Of a stretch of DNA of 64,000 bases, positions 44,534-53,103 are shown one piece after another; positions within the stretch are counted from its first letter, which is position 1; every line of letters starts with the position of its first letter. Under the pieces are notes generated by a model. The model was not told where the DNA came from, did not search any database, and saw only the letters and a list, made by a program, of their open reading frames with translations. This stretch comes from Nitratireductor pacificus pht-3B (lineage in GTDB: Bacteria > Pseudomonadota > Alphaproteobacteria > Rhizobiales > Rhizobiaceae), in the NCBI RefSeq assembly GCF_000300335.1, contig NZ_AMRM01000003.1, forward strand, positions 184,132-248,131, written 5' to 3'. A program made the translations under genes and the position numbers.

Positions 44534-44968
44534 TCAGGCCGCCAGCGCGGCGCGCGTCCGGCCGATCATCAGCGCGGCCCTGGCCGCCTCGCGGCCCTTC
44601 TCCACGAAATGCTCGCGATAGATGCGCGTGTGATGCTCGGTCTCCTGATAGTGATGCGGGGTGAGCGACACCGACAACACCGGCACGCCCGTATCCATCC
44701 CCGCCCGCATCAGCCCGTCGACGACGGCCTGCGCCACGAAATCGTGACGGTAGATGCCGCCATCGACCACGAAGGCGGCGGCGGCGACGCAGGCATAGCG
44801 GCCCGAGGCCGCGAGATCGCGTGCCAGAAGCGGCATCTCGAAGGCGCCGGGAACGTCGAACACATCGACCTGGTCGGCCGGAATCAGGGTGCAGAATCCC
44901 TCCAGCGCGCGGTCGACGATATCGGCATGCCAGTTGGCCTTGATGAAGGCATAGCGGGTGTGTGTCAT
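44534..44968 (-). CDS. ribH: 6,7-dimethyl-8-ribityllumazine synthase, type II
   Basis: 144 aa from the ATG at 44968, set by an AAGGAG site 8 bp upstream. Starts MTHTRYAFIKANWHADIVDR, with VFDVPGAFEMPLLARDLA for the substrate pocket and an AFVVDGGIYRHDFV segment in which the usual catalytic loop reads differently from type I enzymes. Sequence style matches RibH2 (lumazine synthase type II) of Brucella and Mesorhizobium, a decamer. Catalyses the penultimate riboflavin step. An FMN riboswitch precedes it. Confidence 0.92.
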   Translation of the reverse strand: MTHTRYAFIKANWHADIVDRALEGFCTLIPADQVDVFDVPGAFEMPLLARDLAASGRYACVAAAAFVVDGGIYRHDFVAQAVVDGLMRAGMDTGVPVLSVSLTPHHYQETEHHTRIYREHFVEKGREAARAALMIGRTRAALAA

Positions 44969-45019
44969 CGTGATCTCCTTTCGCAACGGACACGTCACCC
45001 AAGGCGATCACGGACAGCG

Positions 45020-45049
45020 TTCCGCGCGGCCCGGAGCCGGGGCGCGGAA
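45020..45049 (-). promoter_or_regulatory. Leader hairpin downstream of the FMN aptamer
   Basis: TTCCGCGC and GCGCGGAA (8-bp perfect arms) enclose a further GC-rich pairing segment. It lies between the aptamer and the ribH ribosome-binding site and has no U-run, so it looks more like part of a translational or Rho-linked switch than an intrinsic terminator. Confidence 0.5.
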
Positions 45050-45058
45050 AACAGCTGC

Positions 45059-45278
45059 ACGTTCTCTCTCATCCGGACTGTGACCGTCGGCCCAGGCATC
45101 GCACCTGGTCTGCTGACCCTTCCCGGTTATCGGCCGGCGCATCGGACCGAGATCCGTCGCTGGTCTGGACCATCCATTGTGCCTCCGAATGGAGGCACGG
45201 TGATCCGGGAAGGCGCTCGCGGGCTCGCGGCTCGTGCCGCATACCGCCGGTGGGGACTTTCACCCCGCCCTGAGAACG
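45059..45278 (-). promoter_or_regulatory. FMN riboswitch (RFN element)
   Basis: Read on the minus strand, it shows the RFN conserved blocks in order: CAGGGCGGGGTGAAAGTCCC, CACCGGCGGTATGC, GAGCCCGCGAGCGCC, GGTCAGCAGA, GCCGACGGTCACAGTCCGGA and the closing GAGAGAAC. The P3-side arm is long, which explains the 220-nt size. It lies about 90 nt before ribH and should turn expression down when FMN is abundant. Confidence 0.95.
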
Positions 45279-45284
45279 GGCAGA

Positions 45285-45313
45285 ACATAGGAAGATCGGC
45301 GCGTCACGGCAAG
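45285..45313 (-). promoter_or_regulatory. Promoter of the riboswitch-ribH transcript
   Basis: On the minus strand, CTTGCC and CTATGT are separated by exactly 17 bp, close to the alphaproteobacterial consensus. The predicted start site falls about 7 bp later, only a few bases before the first aptamer helix. Confidence 0.65.
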
Positions 45314-45375
45314 CGGGAAGCGCTCCCTGTCCGGGAGAAAATCCGTCCCGCGCCGTTGCGGCCATGCGGCGCGCT

Positions 45376-46479
45376 TTATACCCGCCGCAGGTGATTGTCC
45401 CAGGCGGGTGCATCCGCAGCCTCGCGGCGCAGGCTTTCCGTCGCGCCGTCCGGGCCGGTGCGGACGATCGCGCCGCGGCCGCTGGTTTCGATCAGCTGGC
45501 GCGGTCCCAGCGGCGCCAGCCCGCAGCCGTCCTTCAGCACGCGTTCGCCGAGGCATTTTCCCGTCGCGGCATCCCAGAAGACGGCGATGCCGCCGCGCGG
45601 CGACGAGGTGGCGACGATCTCGCCGGAAAGATCCGTCGAAACCGAGCCGACATAGTTGTCGAGTGCCTTCAGCGTCGCCTCGGGTCCGGTGAAGAGCTCG
45701 ATCGCATGTCCCCGCCTGTGGCGGCCGACGAGCGGCGGCGTCGCACTGTCCTCGCCCTGATACTGCGCGCCGAACCAGACATGCCCCTGCCCGTCGAGCA
45801 CCATGTGGCGAATGGAGAGCTGGTGCAGTTCCGGCGCCAGCTCCGCCTCCTCCAGCAGATCGCCCGTCTCGCAGTCGACATAGGCGAGGTTCGGCTTCAT
45901 GGTGGCCAGATTGAGCTTGACCCGCTCGTAGTCGGGATGGGTCAGGATGCCGCCATTGGCAATGCACAGCGTCCTGCCGTCACGCATCAGCACCAGCTCG
46001 TGCGGCCCGATGCCGCCCGTTGCGAACTCGCCGACGCGGCGGAAGCCGTCGGTGGCATCGTAAAGCCCGGTCACGCCCCGTTCGCCGGCAAAATCATTCT
46101 CGGTCGCCAGCAGGAGGCGCCCGTCCGGCGTGAACACACCGTGTCCGTAGAAATGCCGGTCCGGCGGCGGGGCGAACGCCACGGGATCCTCCCCGCCGTC
46201 GATCGCGAAGCCGACCGCGAAGCGGCCGGGCGAGCGGGCGAAGGCGACCGCCCTGCGGCGGGGAGCGTCGATGGCGAAGGAATGGCCGCGCGCCTCGAGC
46301 GGCAGGACCAGCCGGTCGCGGCCGGCGGCATCGATCACCGCCGCCTCGAAACCGCCGGCGCGCAGGCGCGCGCCGAGGAACAGCGCCTCGTCGGCGGCGC
46401 GGGCCGCTTCGGCCGGCAGAAGGAGGGCGGCCCCGCCGAGAGCGAGGAATGTGCGGCGGTCAATCTCCGTCGAGCGCAT
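45376..46479 (-). CDS. DUF1513 beta-propeller-like Tat-exported protein
   Basis: 367 aa. A twin-arginine signal, DRRTFLALGGAALLLPAEAA, opens the protein. Repeated blade-like segments follow (HFYGHGVFTPDGRLLLATEN, GPHELVLMRDGRTLCIANGG, SIRHMVLDGQGHVWFGAQYQ), as in DUF1513. Known: DUF1513 genes regularly sit beside imelysin-type iron-regulated genes, sometimes with a di-haem oxidase. It overlaps the imelysin gene by 20 bp, so the two are co-translated. Probably a periplasmic propeller involved in iron acquisition; no biochemical role is established. Confidence 0.88.
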   Translation of the reverse strand: MRSTEIDRRTFLALGGAALLLPAEAARAADEALFLGARLRAGGFEAAVIDAAGRDRLVLPLEARGHSFAIDAPRRRAVAFARSPGRFAVGFAIDGGEDPVAFAPPPDRHFYGHGVFTPDGRLLLATENDFAGERGVTGLYDATDGFRRVGEFATGGIGPHELVLMRDGRTLCIANGGILTHPDYERVKLNLATMKPNLAYVDCETGDLLEEAELAPELHQLSIRHMVLDGQGHVWFGAQYQGEDSATPPLVGRHRRGHAIELFTGPEATLKALDNYVGSVSTDLSGEIVATSSPRGGIAVFWDAATGKCLGERVLKDGCGLAPLGPRQLIETSGRGAIVRTGPDGATESLRREAADAPAWDNHLRRV

Positions 46480-47557
46480 TGAATCCCATCACCAGACCGA
46501 GCGCACCGGCCAGCTGTCCGTTCAGCGTATGTTTCGCCCCTTCCAGCGCCACCGTCGCATAGGTGATCCGCGCGCGCCACTGCGCCTCCTCGAAGGCGTG
46601 CTCCGGTGCAAGGGGCACCGCTTCCAGCGCCGCGCGGGCATGGCCGATGTCGAAAAGCATGCTGCGGCCGTAGCCGTTGACGGTCTCGTCAGGCCCCTCG
46701 ACAAATCCGGCTTCGCGCACCAGGTCCTCCACGGCGGAGAGCTGGGCAGCGACAAGGCCGAAGGTCCATTCGCTGCGCCAGAACGGCGCGCGCCGGCCGT
46801 GCGCCTGGCCGTTGGCCCTGCCGAGCGCCGGCAGGAGCTCCGCGTTGCGGGTGAACTCCAGCGCCGTGCCGGCGGCCTTGACGATCTCGCCCGCGACTTC
46901 CTCGGCGGAGCGGTAGGGGTTCATGTCCGGACCCGGCGCGGTGAAGGAGACGTGGAAATCGCCGCCTTCGCTCCATAATTCCGCGATCTCCCCGGCAATG
47001 CCCGCCACATTGTCGGCTATGGCCGCGCCATAGGCGCAGCGCCGCGTGCCGCCCTGCCCGTTGCCGCCCTCCCCGTTGCCGAGCGTCTCCGCGCCCGTGC
47101 CGAACAGCACATATTCGAGCGCCGGCAGACCCTGCAGGGCAACGCTTCGCTCAGCCAGAGAGGCGGCGGAAACCGGTTCCTCGGAGGCCAGAAAGCCCTG
47201 GACCTGGCGCAGCGTCACGCCCCGCACATCGGGCCAGAAATAGATCCGCTCGAAACGGTTCTCCGCCGTCAGCGGACCGAAGCGCAGCACCGAGACCCGG
47301 CCCCAGGCGGTCACGGTCTTCCTGAAATCGACCTGCGCCGCGGCAAGCTCCGTCGGCGCGGGATTGCCGCACAGGACGCGCATCGCCCCGGCCAGTCGTC
47401 CGCTCGTACGCGCAAAATCGGCCAGCGCCGGCGTCACGAAGCCGTCGGCGACACGTGCGCCGATGTCCCGGCCGACGGCTCCTTCACCATCCTGGGCCAC
47501 GCATGGCGCAACCGAGAGGCAAAGAGCGGCAATGCAAAGGGAAAAGCGCGCGGGCAT
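46460..47557 (-). CDS. Imelysin-family (M75-like) periplasmic protein
   Basis: 365 aa. Signal peptide ARFSLCIAALCLSVAPCVAQ, then two helical-bundle repeats. The family motif GxHxxE appears as QGLPALEYVLFG, with Pro in place of His, so the metal-binding or peptidase site is incomplete, as in the IrpA/insulin-cleaving membrane protein-like subgroup. FGLVAAQLSAVEDLV and ALEGAKHTLNGQLAG mark the second repeat. Probably an iron-related periplasmic or lipoprotein-like factor. Two cysteines occur at about 64 and 175. Confidence 0.88.
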   Translation of the reverse strand: MPARFSLCIAALCLSVAPCVAQDGEGAVGRDIGARVADGFVTPALADFARTSGRLAGAMRVLCGNPAPTELAAAQVDFRKTVTAWGRVSVLRFGPLTAENRFERIYFWPDVRGVTLRQVQGFLASEEPVSAASLAERSVALQGLPALEYVLFGTGAETLGNGEGGNGQGGTRRCAYGAAIADNVAGIAGEIAELWSEGGDFHVSFTAPGPDMNPYRSAEEVAGEIVKAAGTALEFTRNAELLPALGRANGQAHGRRAPFWRSEWTFGLVAAQLSAVEDLVREAGFVEGPDETVNGYGRSMLFDIGHARAALEAVPLAPEHAFEEAQWRARITYATVALEGAKHTLNGQLAGALGLVMGFNALDGD

Positions 47558-47875
47558 CGGGCGGTCTCCAGACTTTCATGCTTGGAAGCGCTGGCTGTCG
47601 CGCGCGGCCTGGGTCAGAATCAGGTCCGCGCGAGGGCTGGCTGGCACCCGGAAGGCACCTTGCCCTGCCTTACTCCCCGTAACGGCGTGCGGCAAGGGCG
47701 GGCAGGTCCGGGTGCCGGGAAATCAGGATCGCATCCCGGCCGTCTCGGACCATCGCCTGACCGCCCGGCAACGCTTCGCACGGTCGACGGCGCCGCCCAA
47801 TGTTGCTCAACGATGCCGCTGGCGCCCGCCTGCCGGGCGTGTCGAGTCTGCCGGCTTCCGGCAATCCGCGAACCG
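47558..47875. other. Intergenic region between M55 peptidase and imelysin genes
   Basis: 318 bp, GC-rich, no supported gene. A 69-codon minus-strand frame (47670-47879) lacks a ribosome-binding site and homology that I recognise. I looked for Irr (ICE) or RirA-type iron boxes in front of the imelysin gene and saw none. Confidence 0.45.
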
Positions 47876-48697
47876 TCACCCCAGGGCGGATGCCATCAGC
47901 GAAAAGCCGGACAGGACGCCGATCGCCTCCGCATGGCTGCCGGCGGCAAAGCGCACCTCGAGCGCTCCCGTCCGCTCCACAAAGGGCATCAGCACGGCGG
48001 CATCGGCCTGATTCTGGCGGCAGAAACCGACCGTTACGGTCAGCGGCGGCTTGCAGGGCGACTGCACCGGCGCCTGCTTCGCGGCCTTCACAGCCTTGGC
48101 GACACTCTCCTCGATTGCGGTGCGCGCTTCCTGAGGCGACAGGCTTTCGGACGAGCCGGCGCCGATCGCCCGCTTGACCTCGACGAAGCGGGCGGCGGGA
48201 AACTGCTCGGCGATCTCGGCGCCCAGCCGGTCGTCGCCGCTGACAGCAAGCAGCGGCACGCCCAATTCCGCCGCGTGGCCGCCGAACAGGGTCGGCTCGC
48301 CGGCCCTAACGCCGTTCACCTCGATGCGCCGGAAGGCCAGCCCGCTGATCGTGTGCGCCAGGACGCCGATGTTGTCGGCCGCCGCGTGATAGCCGATCAG
48401 CACGACGCCGGCATGCTCCTTGCGCAGGCCCTCGATCATAGACAGGGGCCGCAGCCGGCCGGAGACCAGCCGGGCACGCGGATCGAGATCGGCGGCGATC
48501 ATGTTGCGCATCTGGCCGTGCGAATCGGCCACGGTGACCGCCGTCGCCCCGCCGGCGAAGGCGCCGCGAATGGCGGCATTGGCCTCCTCCGTCATCAGGC
48601 GGCGGGCGACCTCATATTCCGGATTGCCGCGCTGACCCTGCAGCGCCTCGCAGACGCCCGCGACACCTTCGATGTCGACCGAAATGAAAATATGCAT
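47876..48697 (-). CDS. M55-family (DppA-like) D-aminopeptidase
   Basis: 273 aa from the ATG at 48697 (AGAGGGG upstream). The N-terminus MHIFISVDIEGVAGVCEAL carries the zinc ligands D8 and E10. Further ligands are in TVADSHGQMRNM and LIGYHAA. LGVPLLAVSGDDRLGAEI is also typical. Known: DppA of Bacillus is a self-compartmentalising decameric zinc D-aminopeptidase, and relatives often accompany peptide ABC transporters. Here no transporter is adjacent. About 30 residues near 210-225 (APVQSPCKPPLTVTVGF) are atypical in composition but in frame. Confidence 0.9.
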   Translation of the reverse strand: MHIFISVDIEGVAGVCEALQGQRGNPEYEVARRLMTEEANAAIRGAFAGGATAVTVADSHGQMRNMIAADLDPRARLVSGRLRPLSMIEGLRKEHAGVVLIGYHAAADNIGVLAHTISGLAFRRIEVNGVRAGEPTLFGGHAAELGVPLLAVSGDDRLGAEIAEQFPAARFVEVKRAIGAGSSESLSPQEARTAIEESVAKAVKAAKQAPVQSPCKPPLTVTVGFCRQNQADAAVLMPFVERTGALEVRFAAGSHAEAIGVLSGFSLMASALG

Positions 48698-49002
48698 GCT
48701 CGCCCCTCTGGAATCGTGTGCGGCGCATTCCATCCCAGTTGCGGAGAAACTTCCAGCCCCGTCACGCGCTCAGTGACGTCCCGGCTTGAAAAGTCTGCGG
48801 CTCCGTGGCATTTCGATGCTGCCGATTGCGTGGGCAAGCCGCCCGGAACGCCGGCCCCCTCCCCTCTCTCTTCCGCCCGCATCGCGCCCTGCGCCTCCTG
48901 CCGCATGCCGCCTGCGCAGGCCCTCGGGCCAATCCCCTTCCGGAAATGCACCGCCAGCGCGCCTTGCAGGCCGCTTCCCTCAGATGCAAATCGAGGTTTC
49001 CC
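48698..49002. other. Intergenic region between M55 and MFS genes
   Basis: 305 bp between divergent genes. It holds a small hairpin CGTCAC-GCGCTCA-GTGACG (48759-48777), which could be an operator for either gene. The rest is C/T-rich. Long frames reported through here are shadows. Confidence 0.4.
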
Positions 49003-50193
49003 ATGCCCTCGCGGTTCCTGTTGTCCGTCCTTTCGCTCGCCGTCTTCCTCGTCGGCGCCACCGAGTTCATGGTCGCGCCGCTTCTGTCGCCGATCGCCGC
49101 ATCCTTCGCGGCGACGCCGACGGACGCCACCTGGCTGATCTCGGGCTATGCGCTCGCCTATGCCCTCGGCGCGCCGCTGGTCGGCCTTGTCGCGCATCGC
49201 ATCGACCGACGCGCGCTTCTCGTGACCGCACTCCTGCTGCTGGCCGCCGACGGCCTTGCGGTGACGCTGGCGCCCTCCCTTGCCGTCGCCATCGTGCTGC
49301 GCGTCCTCGGCGGGCTGGCCGCGGCGGCGCTCGTCCCGACCGTCTTCACGCTGATCGCCGATCTGTTCGCCCGGGACCGGCATGCGCAAGCGATGGGCCT
49401 TGCCATGCTCGGCATGACCGCCGGCATTGCCGGAGGCCCGGCGATGGCCGGCATCCTGGCGGAGAGCTGCGGCTGGCGCGCGCCCTTTCTCGCCAGTGTC
49501 GCCGGCTGCCTGATGCTCGCCCCACTCGTCGTCCGGCTCGTGCCGGGAGGAGGGAGCGCCTCGATACAGACCGCCGAACGGCTCCGCTTCCGGGTTGCGG
49601 GCGCAACGCTCCGCCTGTTCATCGCCAAGGCGCTCTGGAACGGCACCGCCGTTGCCGGCTTCGCGCTGAGCGCGGAGTTCCTGCGCGGCCGGTACGGAAC
49701 GGACACTGCCGAGACGGGGCTTGCGGTGACCGTTTTCGGTCTCGGGCTGGCGCTCGGCAATCTGGCGATGGGGCCGGCGCGCCGCCTTCTCGGCACGGAC
49801 GCCGCCGTGCTGACGTTCGCCGTGTTCGTCCTCGCGGCGGCGATCGGCGCGTTCTTCCTGGTTCCCCTGCAGCTGCCGGCAGCGCTTGCGGCACTCACCG
49901 TCTGGGGCGCGGCGCTGGGCCTCGCCGCTCCCGCCAGCACGGCGCTGCTCGCGGAGCGGGCCGGCGTGGCGAAGGCATTCTGGCTGGCAGGCTCGGAAAG
50001 CGCCAACAACATCGTGCTGTTCGCGATGCTGCCGCTCGCCGCGGGTGCGGCAACCGGCTTCGTTCTCGGCGCGGGCATGACGCTCAGCCTCGCGCTTCTG
50101 TTGGCGGACCGCCGGCTCCAGCGACGGAATCGCAAAGCAGCTTCGCAACGCCGGAAAAACGATACCGGTCGCCGAACCGATACTGTAGGGTGA
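49003..50193 (+). CDS. MFS transporter (DHA1/arabinose-efflux type)
   Basis: 396 aa from the ATG at 49003 (GAGG 8 bp upstream). Twelve membrane segments. FLVGATEFMVAPLLSPIAAS in TM1 and GAPLVGLVAHRIDRRALLV are typical of DHA1 drug/sugar efflux carriers, and GMTAGIAGGPAMAGILAESC is antiporter motif C in TM5. Exports an unknown small molecule by proton antiport. The C-terminal tail is Arg/Lys-rich. It ends 57 bp before the isochorismatase-type gene, which may belong to the same transcript. Confidence 0.88.
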   Translation: MPSRFLLSVLSLAVFLVGATEFMVAPLLSPIAASFAATPTDATWLISGYALAYALGAPLVGLVAHRIDRRALLVTALLLLAADGLAVTLAPSLAVAIVLRVLGGLAAAALVPTVFTLIADLFARDRHAQAMGLAMLGMTAGIAGGPAMAGILAESCGWRAPFLASVAGCLMLAPLVVRLVPGGGSASIQTAERLRFRVAGATLRLFIAKALWNGTAVAGFALSAEFLRGRYGTDTAETGLAVTVFGLGLALGNLAMGPARRLLGTDAAVLTFAVFVLAAAIGAFFLVPLQLPAALAALTVWGAALGLAAPASTALLAERAGVAKAFWLAGSESANNIVLFAMLPLAAGAATGFVLGAGMTLSLALLLADRRLQRRNRKAASQRRKNDTGRRTDTVG

Positions 50194-50250
50194 CGTCCCG
50201 GCCGGTCAGGCCACCGCTCCCCGTTCAAATCCCGATCCGAGGCAATCCGC

Positions 50251-50814
50251 ATGAATCTCGATGGCGCCGTCCTTCTCCTGGTCGACTATCAGCAGGCTTT
50301 CGACCATGCGCCCTGGCCGCGCCGCTGGAACGGCGACGTGGACCGCAACGGCAAGACGCTTCTTGCGGCATGGCGCGCGGCGGGCCGGCCCGTCATCCAT
50401 GTCAGGCACGATTCGGTCGAGCCCGGCTCGACGCTGCGCCCCGGCCAGCCCGGCAATGCGCTGCGCCCCGGTTTCGAGCCGCTGGCCGGCGAGGAGCTGG
50501 TCTCCAAGAGCGTCAACTCGGCCTTCATCGGCACGGATCTCGACCTGCGCCTGCGCCGGCTCGGCGCAAAGCAGGTGGTCGCGTGCGGCATCTCGACGGA
50601 CATGTGCGTGTCGACCACCATCCGCACCGGCGCCAATATGGGCTGGCCGATGACGCTTGTGGCCGATGCCTGCGACTGCTTCGACCTGCCGGACGGCAAG
50701 GGCGGCACCGTGCCGGCCGAGGCCGTCCAGGCTGCGCATGTGGCGACGCTGGGCTTCGACTTCTGCACCGTCACGGACACGCAGGCCCTGGTGGCCGCGC
50801 TCGAAGGCAACTGA
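50251..50814 (+). CDS. Cysteine hydrolase of the isochorismatase family
   Basis: 187 aa. The Asp-Lys-Cys catalytic triad is visible: D12 in LLLVDYQQAF, K86 in LVSKSVNSAF, and C119 in GISTDMCVSTTIRTG, with the cis-peptide region before it. Known members are nicotinamidases, N-carbamoylsarcosine amidases and isochorismatases; the absence of an His-rich zinc site argues against nicotinamidase. Substrate unknown. Confidence 0.88.
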   Translation: MNLDGAVLLLVDYQQAFDHAPWPRRWNGDVDRNGKTLLAAWRAAGRPVIHVRHDSVEPGSTLRPGQPGNALRPGFEPLAGEELVSKSVNSAFIGTDLDLRLRRLGAKQVVACGISTDMCVSTTIRTGANMGWPMTLVADACDCFDLPDGKGGTVPAEAVQAAHVATLGFDFCTVTDTQALVAALEGN

Positions 50815-51045
50815 GCCGGCGAAGCGGAAAGCCGCGACGGATAGATGCGTCCGCGTGCCAGTACGCGAGGGGAACCTTACCGGATGGACGACGTTTGCCC
50901 TCCATGCGGAACCGCCCGTGTCAACCGGGCGTGACGGTAAGGAATACAGGATGGATTTTCCCGGTTTCCCCACCTGGCATCGGCGCATCGGCAGACGCGC
51001 TCCTGTCCCGTCCGGGCGGTTCCGTACGGGGTCTTTCGGCCCGTC

Positions 51046-51378
51046 TCAGTTCGACGGGAACAGGGTGATCAGCGCCACCGCGACGATCGCGAGGCCAAGA
51101 CCGACGCCCTGAAGCCCCGACACCTTCTCCCCGAACATCACCAGCGCGACGAAATTGATCGCGACGAGCTGGACCACCGCCGACAGGCTGATGGCGACGC
51201 CGAGGCCCATCTCGCGGATCAGCCGCAGCATGATCAGATTGCCGAGCGTGTAGAGGATCAGCGTCAGCGCCAGCCAGCGCCAGTTCGGCTGCAGCAGGCT
51301 CCAGGTTTTCGCCGCGCTCGCCGCGCCGACGAAAGTGGCCGTCGAGACCGACAGGAGCAGAAGCGAGAATGCGCTCAT
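51046..51378 (-). CDS. Small four-helix EamA/SMR-like transporter
   Basis: 110 aa from the ATG at 51378; starts at 51414 (ATG) or 51420 (GTG) would add 12-14 polar residues. Four hydrophobic helices: FSLLLLSVSTATFVGAASAA, LALTLILYTLGNLIMLRLI, MGLGVAISLSAVVQLVAINF and GVGLGLAIVAVALITL. Size and layout resemble one half of a drug/metabolite transporter, as in SMR proteins, but the membrane Glu of EmrE is not obvious in TM1. It likely functions as a dimer. Single gene. Confidence 0.7.
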   Translation of the reverse strand: MSAFSLLLLSVSTATFVGAASAAKTWSLLQPNWRWLALTLILYTLGNLIMLRLIREMGLGVAISLSAVVQLVAINFVALVMFGEKVSGLQGVGLGLAIVAVALITLFPSN

Positions 51379-51491
51379 TCGGGTGTTCCGGGAAAAATTT
51401 CGCGCCGCGAGCATGATCACAGACCGGGGCGTTTGTCATTGGGGTTCGGGGGCGCGCGAAGCGTTTTCCACGCATCGGTGCGGCCCCGCCC

Positions 51492-52730
51492 TCACTGATC
51501 TTCCAGCGCCGAAAGCCGCCGCTCCAGAAATCGGCGCTCGGCATCCTGGCGCACCAGGGCCAGGGCCTTGCGGTAGGCGGTGCGCGCTTCCACCGTCCGC
51601 CCCAGCCGGCGCAGGAAGTCGGCGCGCGCTGCGTGCGACAGGTGATAGGCCTCGAGGCCGCCGCCGGCGGCCACGGCGTCGACCGCGGCAAGCCCCGCCT
51701 GCGGCCCGTCGCGCATGCCGATGGCGGCGGCGCGGTTGAGCGCGGCCACCGGCGAAGGATCGACGCGCAGCAGGACGTCGTAGAGCGAGACGATCGCCTG
51801 CCAGTCGGTCCCGGCGAAATCCGGCGCCTCGGCATGCATCGCGGCGATCGCCGCCTGGAGCGTGTAGGGGCCGACGCCGCGGCGGGCGAAGGCGGAGCCG
51901 ATCATTTCGCCGGCCTCCGCGATCATCGCCCGGTTCCACAGCGTGCGGTCCTGCGCCTCCAGAAGCACCAGATCGCCCGCCGCGTCGGTGCGCGAGGGCC
52001 GCCGCGCCTCGTTGATCAGCATCAGCGCCAGCAGCCCGCGCGCCTCCGCCTCCCCGGTCAGCTCGGCCACCAGCCGCGCCAGCCGGATCGCCTCGGCGCA
52101 CAGGTCGGCGCGGGTGAGCGCCGGTCCCCCGGTCGCCGCATAGCCTTCCGAAAACACCAGGTAGATCACGCGCAGCACGCTTTCCAGCCGCTCGACCAGA
52201 TCGGCCCGGCCCGGCACCTCGTAGGGAATGGCCTCGTCGCGGATCCTCGCCTTGGCGCGGACGATGCGCTGGGCGATGGTCGGCGGCGTCGCGAAATAGG
52301 CGCGCGCGATCTCCTCGGTCGTCAGTCCGCCCACCTCGCGCAGCGTCAGCGCGATGCGCTGGTCGGGCGGCAGCGCCGGATGGCAGCAGGTGAAGATCAG
52401 CCGCAATTCGTCGTCGGCGATGGCCTCCGGCATTGCCGGCTCGTCGAACGGCTCCGCCAGCGCCAGAAGATCCGGCAGGGCCGCCGCATGACGGGTTTCG
52501 CGGCGCCAGCGGTCGATGGTCCGGAAGCGGCCGGCCGACACCAGCCACGCATAGGGATTCTGCGGCACGCCCTCGCGCGGCCAGCGCTGCGCCGCGGCGG
52601 CGAAGGCCTCGTGCAGGGCCTCCTCCGCCGCGTCGAACCCGCCGAGCAGGCGGATCAGCGTCGCCAGGACACGACGCTTCTCCGTCCGGTAGGCCGCCTC
52701 GAGCGCCCGTTCGGCTTCCGTCACAGCCAT
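51492..52730 (-). CDS. ECF42-type sigma factor with C-terminal helical extension
   Basis: 412 aa. Sigma region 2 (LIRLLGGFDAAEEALHEAFA, NPYAWLVSAGRFRTIDRWR), region 4 HTH (VGGLTTEEIARAYFATPPTI) and then about 230 residues of helical, TPR-like repeats (AGLAAVDAVAAGGGLEAYHL, ADFLRRLGRTVEARTAYRKA). This large extension and the adjacent DGPF-motif gene define the ECF42 group, which works without a classical anti-sigma factor. The YciI-like gene ends 8 bp upstream, so the two are one operon. Target promoters unknown. Confidence 0.9.
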   Translation of the reverse strand: MAVTEAERALEAAYRTEKRRVLATLIRLLGGFDAAEEALHEAFAAAAQRWPREGVPQNPYAWLVSAGRFRTIDRWRRETRHAAALPDLLALAEPFDEPAMPEAIADDELRLIFTCCHPALPPDQRIALTLREVGGLTTEEIARAYFATPPTIAQRIVRAKARIRDEAIPYEVPGRADLVERLESVLRVIYLVFSEGYAATGGPALTRADLCAEAIRLARLVAELTGEAEARGLLALMLINEARRPSRTDAAGDLVLLEAQDRTLWNRAMIAEAGEMIGSAFARRGVGPYTLQAAIAAMHAEAPDFAGTDWQAIVSLYDVLLRVDPSPVAALNRAAAIGMRDGPQAGLAAVDAVAAGGGLEAYHLSHAARADFLRRLGRTVEARTAYRKALALVRQDAERRFLERRLSALEDQ

Positions 52731-52737
52731 GACGCGC

Positions 52738-53103
52738 TCAGAACTGCGGCGGCGGGGTGCTGAAGTCGACGACCGGCCGCACCTCGATGGCGCCGATCTT
52801 CGCCAGCGGATGCCCGCCGGCGACGCGCACCGCCTCGTTCAGGTCGGCTGCCTCGATGACGATGATGCCGCCCAGCATGTCGCGGGTTTCCATGAACGGC
52901 CCGTCGACCGCCGACATCTTGCCGTCGCGCACGGTCAGCGTCATCGAGCCTTCCGGCAGTTCGAGCGCCTCGGCGGCGACGAAATGCCCGCTCTCCTTCA
53001 GCGTCTCGTCATAGCCTTCGCATTGCTCCAGTGCGGCCTGGGCTTCCGGCGAGCCGCCGAACAGTTTCCTGGGATCGTAATAGATGAGACAGGCATAGCG
53101 CAT
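52738..53103 (-). CDS. YciI-like DGPF-motif protein
   Basis: 121 aa of the YCII/DGPF family. MRYACLIYYDPRKL opens the ferredoxin-like fold and VDGPFMETRDMLGGIIVIEA contains the DGPF signature. Known: these proteins are the constant genomic partners and usual target of ECF42 sigma factors; their biochemical role is not settled. First gene of the two-gene unit with the sigma factor. A DGPF product may be controlled by that sigma. Confidence 0.9.
   Translation of the reverse strand: MRYACLIYYDPRKLFGGSPEAQAALEQCEGYDETLKESGHFVAAEALELPEGSMTLTVRDGKMSAVDGPFMETRDMLGGIIVIEAADLNEAVRVAGGHPLAKIGAIEVRPVVDFSTPPPQF

Noticed and set aside
45020..45049. Intrinsic terminator in the ribH leader
   Set aside because: Strong stem but no U-run, so it was listed as a leader hairpin only.
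47670..47879. 69-codon minus-strand frame between M55 and imelysin genes
   Set aside because: No ribosome-binding site, no recognisable conservation, overlaps the M55 stop.
48786..51068. 760-codon frame
   Set aside because: Out-of-frame shadow of the MFS and isochorismatase-type genes, Arg/Ala-rich throughout.
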